Part shown: in pieces, positions 1 to 7,540 of the stretch
How positions within the stretch are numbered: position 1 is the first letter of the stretch
Layout: every line of letters begins with the position of its first letter
Assembly: GCF_003073475.1 (NCBI RefSeq)
Contig: NZ_CP029033.1
Location: 2,170,001-2,234,000, forward strand
DNA length: 64,000 bases
Direction of reading: 5' to 3'
Source: Actinobaculum sp. 313
Lineage (GTDB): Bacteria > Actinomycetota > Actinomycetes > Actinomycetales > Actinomycetaceae
The notes under the pieces: model-generated
What the model was told of the DNA's origin: nothing
Database searches by the model: none
The model's input: the letters and a program-made list of their open reading frames with translations, nothing else
Position numbers and translations under genes: made by a program

Positions 1-256
1 GCGTATTACGCGCCCACTGCGCCGCAGGATCCCGTGGAACAGCCACCACACGTACCCCGCAAGCGTGAAGCTCCGCAACCAGAGTGCGGTCCGCCTCGTC
101 CACAACGGCCAGTTCTGCCAAGCCCGCCTGCGCGCTCGCCAGTACTTCCGCCCCGTCCGCGCAGCGCCGCACCACGACGACGGACGGCTTGCATCCTTCC
201 AAGACCCGCAGAACGCTTGTTTCCAGCTCGGAGTGGAGGCACAATAAGATGTTCAT
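1..256 (-). CDS. TadZ/CpaE-like protein, N-terminal fragment (cut by window edge)
   Basis: About 85 codons are visible, beginning MNILLCLHSELETSVLRVLE and running off the window. The start ATG at 256-254 overlaps the TGA of the upstream SAF gene (ATGA), so the two are probably translationally coupled. The visible part looks like a response-regulator-like alpha/beta domain without a P-loop yet: short hydrophobic strands (NILLCL, PSVVVVRR, AELAVVD, VRVVAVP) separated by alanine-rich helices. In Actinomycetota a SAF protein followed by a CpaE/TadZ-like ATPase and TadA commonly heads a Tad/Flp pilus locus, and that neighbourhood is the main reason for the name. The ATPase motifs would lie outside the window, so this could also be another MinD/ParA-like protein. 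Confidence 0.5.
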   Translation of the reverse strand, partial: MNILLCLHSELETSVLRVLEGCKPSVVVVRRCADGAEVLASAQAGLAELAVVDEADRTLVAELHACGVRVVAVPRDPAAQWARNT

Positions 257-837
257 TTTTGCTCCCCTGGTACAAGAACGAATCCATCGTCTCCGCCCAG
301 GACCAGCAGCACATCCCCCACCGAGGCACGCTGAATCCGCACTTCCGCCGTGGCGGGTTCACCGAGACTGCCCTGCCCGGTGTCCAGGCGAACAACCATT
401 ACCTGCGAGGCCACCAGTTCTGCGCTTGTGGCATTAACACGCCACAGTTCCACCACATCGCCCCGTTCTACGGATGATGGCACTCGAGTTGCCAAGGGCA
501 CCACCACATCGCACCCGTCATCAGTCTCACCCTGTACGGCGGTGCGTGCCACCAACTCGCCCTCGTAGACAACTGATCGTAGCTTCTTATCGCCAGAACG
601 TCGCAGGTCGGACTGCTGCAGGTACTGGCTGGAGATTCCTCTCGGAACGCCGACGAGCACCAGATCCGACTCGTTGAGGGCAGCACCGGGAAGTAGCGTC
701 GAGGCAGCTCGGTACACCTGCACCTGCTCCGGGCCCGCCAGCAAAGCACCGCTGGCTATGGCAGATACACATACCAGCAGTACACCGATTGCCAGGCGCG
801 GATCCCGCCAGCGAGGTCCAATCCGATGTCGTGCCAT
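253..837 (-). CDS. SAF-domain membrane-anchored protein (CpaB/FlgA-like)
   Basis: The protein has 194 residues. A basic N-terminus (MARHRIGPRWRD) is followed by one membrane helix (about residues 14-35, LAIGVLLVCVSAIASGALLAG) and then an extracytoplasmic SAF-type beta-clip domain (VQVYRAASTLLPGAALNESD, GELVARTAVQGE). Such domains occur in CpaB/RcpC proteins of Tad pili and in FlgA. I chose ATG 837 rather than GTG 843 because GGAG sits 5 bases upstream of the ATG. The stop overlaps the start of the next minus-strand gene. The role in pilus assembly is inferred from family and context; there are no catalytic residues to check. Confidence 0.7.
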   Translation of the reverse strand: MARHRIGPRWRDPRLAIGVLLVCVSAIASGALLAGPEQVQVYRAASTLLPGAALNESDLVLVGVPRGISSQYLQQSDLRRSGDKKLRSVVYEGELVARTAVQGETDDGCDVVVPLATRVPSSVERGDVVELWRVNATSAELVASQVMVVRLDTGQGSLGEPATAEVRIQRASVGDVLLVLGGDDGFVLVPGEQK

Positions 838-894
838 GCTCACTCCTTCTGTCGTTCCACCATATTCACAGGCCGTCCTACCGGCCTGCCAAGA

Positions 895-916
895 GTGTCC
901 ACAGGCTTGTGGACAA
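895..916. promoter_or_regulatory. Inverted pair of DnaA-box-like 9-mers
   Basis: GTGTCCACA (895-903) and TGTGGACAA (908-916, reverse complement TTGTCCACA) form an inverted pair separated by 4 bases. TTGTCCACA matches the DnaA box consensus reported for high-GC actinobacteria. A weaker relative, TATTCACA, lies at 863-870. The pair is in the divergent region between the SAF gene and the HTH gene at 954, so it could be a DnaA site or simply an operator with the same inverted symmetry. Confidence 0.35.
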
Positions 917-953
917 CTTTCCCGGCACGCGTGTGACGTGCGAAAATACCACT

Positions 954-1175
954 ATGGCGAAATTCCTGACCATCGCAGATGTAGCTGAGTATCTCAACGT
1001 CTCCGCCGGGCAGGTGCGCACTCTTATCCGCTCGGGTGAGCTTCCCGCAATCCAAGTCGGTGGCCGCGGGCAGTGGCGCATCGAGGACACCGTTCTTCAG
1101 GGCTATGTTGATGAGCGCTACGAGCAGACACGGCATCTGGTCGAAAGTCGACGCTCCGAGCACTCCAACTCGTAA
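954..1175 (+). CDS. Small excisionase/MerR-like helix-turn-helix protein
   Basis: This 73-residue protein is almost entirely one winged HTH of the excisionase (HTH_17) type: FLTIADVAEYLNVSAGQVRT is the helix-turn-helix and GELPAIQVGGRGQWRIED is the beta wing. The start ATG 954 gives a protein that begins right at the domain, and the in-frame upstream extension lacks conserved features. It is transcribed away from the Tad-like SAF gene, so it may regulate that locus. BldC-type regulators have the same size and layout. It is not adjacent to an integrase, so a phage excisionase is unlikely. Confidence 0.75.
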   Translation: MAKFLTIADVAEYLNVSAGQVRTLIRSGELPAIQVGGRGQWRIEDTVLQGYVDERYEQTRHLVESRRSEHSNS

Positions 1176-1426
1176 GCAATATTGTCTTGTCACTACGGCC
1201 CGTATTGGCCAGCCTCTCGCAGGTCGGCTCCACCTACTCAATACGGCCGACACCACCCACTCAATACGGCCAGTCAACATATTCACTTTTCTCCCGGCAT
1301 CGGCTGATGGGCGGCGCGGTCGCAGTCCGCACTAGCTCAACCAGAAGAATCAAAGGCCGTCAGGCTGAGAGAATAAGCGGCGGAGTTAAGAGACTCAGCG
1401 GCCGGAAGAGTCAACCACCAGAAGAA

Positions 1427-1948
1427 TCAACGGCGGCGTGGCGAAGAGAAGTCGACACGTTCAATCTGACCTAGAGAAATAACAAGAGTGGCATTGAGTT
1501 CCAGCCAATTCTGACCGACGCGCGTTATGCGCCCCTGTTCCTCACCACATGCCAGAACGCACCGGACCACACGGCCGCTCCGCATCAGGCGGCGTAACTG
1601 CGAACCCAGAGAAATGGACTGCCTGCCAGCCCGTTGCTCACAGCGCTGCGGAAGACCGCGTATCGTAGCTATGGCAGCATACGGAATCAAGGTCATAATC
1701 CGCTCGCGCTCCCCGAGAAACCACGTGTCAGCGCATTCACGTACCAGGATCACAACCATGCTCCCTCCCCGTGTACGCACCTTTACGATGTTGCCAATGC
1801 TCGCCGCCAGCCTGTCGGCCAGGCGAATGCTCGCCTCCTCGGCCTGCCGCAGTTCGTTTGCCAGGCCGAGCCGTTCAGTATGCAGCTCCGCATCCATTTG
1901 GCTGGCCACATCGGTGCTGTAGCGCTCCCAGGGATCCATCTCGCTCAT
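1427..1948 (-). CDS. Conserved hypothetical protein, coiled-coil N-terminus with beta-rich C-terminal domain
   Basis: I do not recognise a named family. The 173-residue protein starts at MSEMDPWERY; an in-frame extension to 2110 is basic and cysteine-rich and looks non-coding. Residues about 10-55 are charged and helical (LHTERLGLANELRQAEEASI), and the rest is rich in short beta strands (GNIVKVRTRGGSMVVILV, GRVVRCVLACGEEQGRITRV, LELNATLVISLGQIERV), suggesting two small SH3/LSm-like barrels. It has no signal peptide or membrane segment. It lies divergent from the LysM gene at 2140 in the neighbourhood of the Rv3235-secA cluster, where actinobacteria often carry short cytoplasmic hypotheticals. 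Confidence 0.6.
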   Translation of the reverse strand: MSEMDPWERYSTDVASQMDAELHTERLGLANELRQAEEASIRLADRLAASIGNIVKVRTRGGSMVVILVRECADTWFLGERERIMTLIPYAAIATIRGLPQRCEQRAGRQSISLGSQLRRLMRSGRVVRCVLACGEEQGRITRVGQNWLELNATLVISLGQIERVDFSSPRRR

Positions 1949-2139
1949 ACGCGCAGCGTAGCCGGTTGCAAAGAGGCCGCCACACCCTTTTCCACAACAA
2001 CGGCGGTCCGAAAGTACACCAATTCCCATCTTTGGGAGCGATTGGGTATACCCGGCAGACTTCACTCTTCGGCACATGCACAATGGGATCACAGCATCAA
2101 ACGTCACCAAATGACATGATCAGCCCGTTAGGAGCATCT

Positions 2140-2793
2140 ATGCGTCCCTTACGCACCGCCATGGCCTCGCTAACCGTTAGTGCACTCTGTCTGGCTCTCA
2201 CGTATACCTTCCTGAGGGATTACCATAACGTCTCCGCAGTTGATCAACTCACGGGAATGGCGATGGCCGTACTGGCCACCATCGGATGTCTGACCGGTGT
2301 GTGGGTCGCCCTGTCCTACATCAGCCTCTGGTACGCGCAACGATGCATGCGAACGCGGAGTCGATCCACGGCTCGTCATAGGAAACGGCGCAACCTAGTA
2401 CTGACGGCGGGTCGACTACTCGGGACTCCTCGCGTGCGCCGCACCCTTGCCGCAATGGCGCTGACCGGGCCATGGATCACGCCTGCTCTGGCCGACGGCG
2501 CACCCGGCCCCGACCTGGGATGGGGAGCCTCTGAAACAACAACTTCCGCCCACACCATGGTAACTGGCGAGGACCTTGAAAGCCCGACATCACGCGCTTC
2601 TGAGACTCACACGACCCATATGGTTCTACCGGGAGAGTCACTCTGGCAAATCGCCATGCAGGATCTGCCGCCCGATTCCTCACCAGAACAGATTGCCGCT
2701 CATGTCCATCGTTGGTACGAGGCCAATCGTGAGTCAATCATCGACCCCGACCTCATCTACCCCGGCCAAGTCCTTCACACACCCAAGCAATAA
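2140..2793 (+). CDS. LysM-domain membrane protein
   Basis: The protein has 217 residues. Two hydrophobic segments lie near the N-terminus (about residues 8-28 and 40-66), and a third (LAAMALTGPWITPALADG) resembles a signal-peptide end with an AxA-like cleavage site. The C-terminal 60 residues are a LysM-like peptidoglycan-binding module (HMVLPGESLWQIA, then YPGQVLHTP at the end). The start ATG 2140 has GGAG 5 bases upstream; longer in-frame starts lack a ribosome site. It is followed after 22 bases by the Rv3235-family gene, probably as an operon. LysM proteins in this position near secA are frequent in actinobacteria; the cell-wall role is inferred. Confidence 0.75.
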   Translation: MRPLRTAMASLTVSALCLALTYTFLRDYHNVSAVDQLTGMAMAVLATIGCLTGVWVALSYISLWYAQRCMRTRSRSTARHRKRRNLVLTAGRLLGTPRVRRTLAAMALTGPWITPALADGAPGPDLGWGASETTTSAHTMVTGEDLESPTSRASETHTTHMVLPGESLWQIAMQDLPPDSSPEQIAAHVHRWYEANRESIIDPDLIYPGQVLHTPKQ

Positions 2794-2815
2794 TTCTCCC
2801 CTCTAAGGAAACATC

Positions 2816-3562
2816 ATGACCTCGACACTCACCACGCTCACATCCCCTGGCAACGCAACCGCATCCACACCATCCACACCCCAGCCGCCACGCGCATCAA
2901 CCGCCTCCACGGGCCAGAACTCTGCCGTCGCCGCTTCACCCCTCGTGCCAGCTGCGCCTGGCACGGAGACCACCAGTCAATTGGAACCACAGCGCCACGC
3001 CGAGGGCGACGAAGATCCTTCAGGCCCGGTGCGCGTCACGAAGAGGCCACCCCACCGCGAGCGAACGCGTATCACCGCGGAAAGCACCGTGGCACGCAAG
3101 CAGCCCCCTCCCCAGCCTCCCGTGACCACGCCGGAAAAGCAGTGGGATCGCCTCAGTCTTTCCGTCGCGGCGTCGCCGCCGACAGCACTTAGTCATGCGC
3201 GCAAGCAGCTAAATGCACCGCTGCCTCCTGAGACTCCGCCGCCCGAACGAGTGGCCGCCCTGATCGTGATTCAGGCAGTTGAGATACTGCAGGGGCATCG
3301 CCCCATCGGTCAACTACGACACTGGCTCACACCAGAGGTCTTCGGCCCACTGGCGCGCCGTGCCGGTCTGGCAATGCGGATCAAGGGCCCGGCCCCTCGC
3401 ACTCAGGCACCGCGAATCTTGCACCTGCTTGTATCAACCCCAATGCCACGAGCCGCCGAAATCGCCGTCGTCGTGCACGATGGCACGAAGGTTCGCGGCG
3501 CAGGTATCCGCCTGGAGTATCTCCGCGAACGCTGGCAAGCAGCGGCCCTCGAAATCGGCTGA
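2816..3562 (+). CDS. Rv3235-family protein
   Basis: The protein has 248 residues. The first 140 are low-complexity, rich in Pro, Thr, Ser and Ala, and probably disordered. The C-terminal 100 residues form the conserved domain (RVAALIVIQAVEILQGHRPI, GQLRHWLTPEVFGPL, RILHLLVSTPMPRAAEIAVV, RLEYLRERWQAAALEIG) seen in mycobacterial Rv3235 and its relatives, which also map close to secA. Its molecular function is unknown. The start has AAGGAA 5 bases upstream and follows the LysM gene by 22 bases. It converges on secA. Confidence 0.75.
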   Translation: MTSTLTTLTSPGNATASTPSTPQPPRASTASTGQNSAVAASPLVPAAPGTETTSQLEPQRHAEGDEDPSGPVRVTKRPPHRERTRITAESTVARKQPPPQPPVTTPEKQWDRLSLSVAASPPTALSHARKQLNAPLPPETPPPERVAALIVIQAVEILQGHRPIGQLRHWLTPEVFGPLARRAGLAMRIKGPAPRTQAPRILHLLVSTPMPRAAEIAVVVHDGTKVRGAGIRLEYLRERWQAAALEIG

Positions 3563-3864
3563 GCCAGTCAGCCCAACAGGAACGACCACCAGCCCGAACC
3601 AAACAACACCGCTAACCGTCGCAGTCGACGTTGCCCCGGGTGCTTCCAGGCTTCTCGGTGCTTGCTGCCCCGGTGCACACCCGGATCTGCGGTACCCTGT
3701 ATCTCCATAGCTGAGCGGCTCGGACGCCTGCAGCTTCGCCCCTGGCAAGCACCGACGCTTCGTGCCTCGCGTACACCGACACCTTCCTACCGGGCGTCTC
3801 CGGCACGTGCACCTCTATGGGGTGTCTCCAGCGCCGACTCAGCCACCTCCGGCCCCTCGGTTCC
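3563..3864. other. Convergent spacer between Rv3235-family gene and secA
   Basis: These 302 bases hold no ORF with coding character. I saw no strong hairpin with a T-run for either gene. Confidence 0.5.
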
Positions 3865-6720
3865 TCAGTGCTTTTTGCGCTTGGCGGCGGCACGACGCTG
3901 AGCGCGATTCATGCCACCGGCCGCTCCCCCAGCGCCCTGCGCACCGCGTGAACCCGCCTTCGGAGCTTGCCGCACGGCCTGGCCCGCAGCATTCGTCGTC
4001 TGCGTTCCGTCGCCATCCTTCGCAGCAGAAGAGTACGAGACATTGACATTGCGCTGCGGCACCTTGATTCCGAGGACCTTCTCCGCGTCAACGCGCTCCT
4101 TCTGCGTTCCCTTGGACGCCGAACCGGCCTGCGCCAGGCGCTGAGCATTCTGGCGTCGCATCTCCACGGCGGCCGCTGCTGCGGTCTCCTCCGCCACGGT
4201 GGCGGCCTCACGAGCGGCGCGTTCCTCCGGCAGTTCGAAGTTGAAGAGGTAGCGGACAGTGTCCTCCTTGATGCCGTCACTCATGGCTTGGAACATGTCA
4301 AAGCCCTCAGACTTGTACTCCACCAAGGGGTCGCGTTGTGCCATGGAACGCAAGCCTATGCCTTCCTTGAGATAGTCCATCTCGTAGAGGTGCTCACGCC
4401 ATTTCCGGTCGAGCACAGACAACAAGACCTGCCGCTCCAGTTCACGCATCTTGTCGGACCCGACTTCCGCCTCACGATCCTCGTAATTGGCGTGTATATC
4501 CGTCTTCAGTTCGTCCAGCAGTTCATCACGTTCTAGCCGGAGCCGACCGCCCACTTCCTGAACGAGCTCATCGGGTTCGAAGCCCGGACGGTAGAAGCCA
4601 CGCAGATCATTCCACAAGGCGTCAAGATCCCACTCGTCGACATCCTCGTTATCCGTATGCGCGGCTACGACATCATCGACAACGAAATCGAGGAACCCCT
4701 CGACCATGGGCTCAACATCTTCCCCCTCCAGGATCGAGCGGCGCTCACCGTAGACCACCGAGCGCTGCTCGTTCATGACGTCGTCATACTTGAGCACGTT
4801 CTTCCTAATCTCGGCGTTCTGCGCCTCAAGCGACGTCTGAGCGCGCTCGATGGACTTTCCGATGACCTTGAATTCAAGCGGCTCGTCCTCCGGATAGCGC
4901 GACGGGTCGAGCGCACGCGCCGCCAACCCGGTGGAGAAGCGGCGCATCAGGTCATCTTCCAGAGAAAGATAGAAACGCGACTCACCCGGATCGCCCTGCC
5001 GACCGGACCGTCCGCGCAACTGGTTATCGATACGCCGCGACTCATGCCGTTCAGAACCGAGGACGTACAGCCCACCGAGTTCCACAACTTCGTCGTGTTC
5101 TGCGGCCACCGCATCCTTGGCCTTTTGCAGGGTCTGCGGCCACGCCTTCTCATATTCCTCCGGAGTTTCCTCCGGATCGAGGCCACGTTCGCGCAGCGCA
5201 GCAACGGCCCGGTGCTCTGGATTGCCGCCCAGCATGATATCCGTTCCACGGCCAGCCATATTCGTTGCTACGGTTACAGCACCCTTCCTTCCCGCCTCGG
5301 CGACGACGGCGGCCTCCCGCTCGTGCTGCTTGGCGTTGAGAACCTGATGCGGGATACGCGCCTGGCGCAGCAGCGCCGAGAGTTGCTCAGACTTCTCCAC
5401 GCTCGTGGTACCAACCAGCACCGGCTGTCCCGCCTCATGCCGCGCGGCGATATCCTCGACGATTGCCTTGAGCTTGCCGTTGAGCGTGGGAAACACGTAG
5501 TCAGTCTTGTCCTCCCGGATCATCGGCATGTTGGTCGGAATCGGCACCACACCGAGCTCGTAGGTGGATGCGAATTCCTCCGCCTCGGTTTCGGCGGTGC
5601 CCGTCATACCGGACAACTTCTTGTATAGCCGGAAGTAGTTCTGCAGGGTGATGGTGGCGAGCGTCTGATTCTCCGCTTTAATGGCAACGCCCTCTTTAGC
5701 CTCAATGGCCTGGTGCATACCCTCGTTGTAGCGGCGGCCGGGCAGCACGCGGCCGGTATGCTCGTCAACAATGAGGACTTCGCCCCCTTGAACGATATAG
5801 TCCTTGTCTCTTTCGAAGAGCTCCTTGGCCCGAATCGCGTTGTTGAGGTATCCGATCAGCGGCGTGTTCAGCGACTCGTACAGGTTATCGATACCGAGCA
5901 AATCTTCCACCCGGTCGATACCCGGCTCCAGAATACCGACGGTGCGCTTCTTCTCGTCGACTTCGTAATCGCTATCGCGCCGCATGCGCTTGACGACGCG
6001 CGCGAATTCGACATACCACTTGTTGGCATCACCTTCCGCTGGGCCGGAGATAATCAACGGTGTCCGCGCCTCATCGATCAGAATCGAATCAACCTCGTCG
6101 ACAATCACGAAGTTGTGACCGCGCTGCACAAGATCGTCCGTCTTCCACGCCATATTGTCGCGCAGATAGTCGAATCCGAACTCGTTATTCGTACCGTAGG
6201 TGATATCGGCCGCGTATTCCTTGCGGCGCTGTTCCGGTGTCTGCCCGGTGAGGATGCATCCCGTGCTCAGGCCGAGGAAACGGTGAATACGACCCATGAG
6301 TTCGGACTGGTATGAGGCGAGGTAGTCGTTCACGGTAACAACGTGCACTCCCTCCCCGGTCAGCGCGTTGAGGTAGGAAGGCAGGGTGGCAACAAGAGTC
6401 TTACCTTCGCCGGTTTTCATCTCCGCAATATTGCCCAGGTGAAGTGCGGCTCCACCCATGATTTGCACGTCATAGGGCCGTTGACCGATGGTGCGTTGCG
6501 CGGCCTCACGAACCGTAGCGAAGGCCTCTGGGAGGAGCTGATCCAAGGTCTCGCCGTCGGCAAGCCGCTCACGGAAGAGATCGGTTTGCGCGCGTAGCTC
6601 GGCGTCACTCATCTCCTGCACCGATTCCTCGTGCAGGTTGACCTGTTTGGTTATTGCCTCCAGCTTCTTGAGGGTGCGCCCCTCGCCTGCGCGAAGAATC
6701 TTGTTGAGGATCTTTCCCAC
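3865..6720 (-). CDS. secA: Preprotein translocase subunit SecA (SecA1 type)
   Basis: This is the ATPase motor that pushes unfolded preproteins through SecYEG. The 951 residues match the usual length of the housekeeping actinobacterial SecA1. Seen in order: the DEAD-motor Walker A (MKTGEGKT, residues 102-109), Walker B DEVD (208-211), the preprotein-binding region with [20 protein letters not shown], motor domain 2 with [20 protein letters not shown] and [11 protein letters not shown], then the helical scaffold and wing. The C-terminal tail is low-complexity and basic ([14 protein letters not shown]) and lacks the cysteine zinc-binding SEC-C motif of E. coli SecA. It stands alone in its strand context, with an 820-base spacer upstream. 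Confidence 0.97.
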   Translation of the reverse strand: MGKILNKILRAGEGRTLKKLEAITKQVNLHEESVQEMSDAELRAQTDLFRERLADGETLDQLLPEAFATVREAAQRTIGQRPYDVQIMGGAALHLGNIAEMKTGEGKTLVATLPSYLNALTGEGVHVVTVNDYLASYQSELMGRIHRFLGLSTGCILTGQTPEQRRKEYAADITYGTNNEFGFDYLRDNMAWKTDDLVQRGHNFVIVDEVDSILIDEARTPLIISGPAEGDANKWYVEFARVVKRMRRDSDYEVDEKKRTVGILEPGIDRVEDLLGIDNLYESLNTPLIGYLNNAIRAKELFERDKDYIVQGGEVLIVDEHTGRVLPGRRYNEGMHQAIEAKEGVAIKAENQTLATITLQNYFRLYKKLSGMTGTAETEAEEFASTYELGVVPIPTNMPMIREDKTDYVFPTLNGKLKAIVEDIAARHEAGQPVLVGTTSVEKSEQLSALLRQARIPHQVLNAKQHEREAAVVAEAGRKGAVTVATNMAGRGTDIMLGGNPEHRAVAALRERGLDPEETPEEYEKAWPQTLQKAKDAVAAEHDEVVELGGLYVLGSERHESRRIDNQLRGRSGRQGDPGESRFYLSLEDDLMRRFSTGLAARALDPSRYPEDEPLEFKVIGKSIERAQTSLEAQNAEIRKNVLKYDDVMNEQRSVVYGERRSILEGEDVEPMVEGFLDFVVDDVVAAHTDNEDVDEWDLDALWNDLRGFYRPGFEPDELVQEVGGRLRLERDELLDELKTDIHANYEDREAEVGSDKMRELERQVLLSVLDRKWREHLYEMDYLKEGIGLRSMAQRDPLVEYKSEGFDMFQAMSDGIKEDTVRYLFNFELPEERAAREAATVAEETAAAAAVEMRRQNAQRLAQAGSASKGTQKERVDAEKVLGIKVPQRNVNVSYSSAAKDGDGTQTTNAAGQAVRQAPKAGSRGAQGAGGAAGGMNRAQRRAAAKRKKH

Positions 6721-7002
6721 GGAATTGACTCCTTCGATACGGCATCATGCAGCGCGGCTTTCCGCGCACGGCCAAACTACGCCCATTCTAAGCGAGTATG
6801 CCGGTTCTACCTCAATCCCCGATTACGCCCGGTGAGGAATACTGCGGTCCTCAGTGTGCCGACTGACAGACACGACCTGCCGACTGACAGGCCGTACCCG
6901 CCAGGTGCGATAAGCAAGATGCACCAGCTCATAGGCAGGATTTTCATACAGGTACCAGCAGCAACCACTCGCCACGGTGTCTCCTCTCCCGCGTGCCTCA
7001 CA

Positions 7003-7064
7003 AATCTCCGAGTTCTCCGCCATTTTCCGCGAGTACCCAGAAGTCTGCCGAAAACCCGGAAAAT
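7003..7064. repeat. 62-bp palindromic element, copy 3 (degenerate)
   Basis: This copy aligns along its whole length with the elements at 55462-55523 and 59366-59430, but its arms have diverged (AATCTCCGAGTTCTCC on the left, AAAACCCGGAAAAT on the right). The internal words TTCCGCGAGTACCC and CTGCCGAAAACCC are recognisable. It lies between the 3' end of the 5'-nucleotidase gene and secA. Confidence 0.6.
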
Positions 7065-7211
7065 GCGGAGCCGCGGCGAGAAGGCGAATTAGGCGAGCCT
7101 GGCAAGTAACGAGAGCCAAGTAAGAAGTCGCCAAGTAAGGCGAGTCACAGGTAGGCGCGAGTAAGAGGTAGGCGAGCCAGGCATGTAAGAAATATGCGAG
7201 TAGGAATAGGA

Positions 7212-7253
7212 AGTGGAACGAGGCCGGGCATTCCCACCCGGCATCGTTCCACT
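7212..7253. terminator. 17-bp stem hairpin, possible terminator of the 5'-nucleotidase gene
   Basis: AGTGGAACGAGGCCGGG pairs with CCCGGCATCGTTCCACT (one mismatch) around an 8-base loop. There is no T-run on either side, as is common for actinobacterial terminators. It lies about 290 bases past the minus-strand nucleotidase stop, so a role as a binding site or small-RNA stem is also possible. Confidence 0.45.
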
Positions 7254-7540
7254 CCTGTTCTCTTCACCAAGTAGCCGTCCATGCACGCGCCGCCCACAGA
7301 CCTGCCCAGGCACGCGTCCCGGGTTTGCGGCCCAAGTGGCTACTCAACCACGCGGCCCAGGCTCCTTCCCATGAACGGAAGGCCTAGGTACCTCTCCAGA
7401 CAGCGCGTCCGCTGGCACCTCCCCAGGCCCGCGCCACCCCAGCACAAACTGCTCAGGCAGCAGTCGAGTGTCACCCTCTCAGAGCCTCAACTCATCCGGG
7501 CGTAGGGACGCTAGCACCACGTAGACGGTCCGGCGAGCAA

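Larger units (their letters stand above)
6721..7540. other. 820-base repeat-containing spacer between secA and the 5'-nucleotidase gene
   Basis: No ORF here has coding character. The secA promoter must lie in the part nearest 6721. The spacer holds the degenerate palindromic element at 7003-7064, a strong hairpin at 7212-7253, a short repeat (TGCCGACTGACAG twice within 6856-6892) and a purine-rich stretch at 7090-7210 built from GCGAG and AAGTAAG words. Confidence 0.6.

Noticed and set aside
954-1175. Phage excisionase
   Set aside because: No integrase, att-like repeat or phage genes nearby; small HTH proteins of this type are ordinary regulators.
4657-5628. Long ORF antisense to secA (and similar ones opposite nuo genes and the nucleotidase)
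   Set aside because: High-GC codon bias opens antisense frames; none shows a domain or ribosome site and the sense gene is certain.
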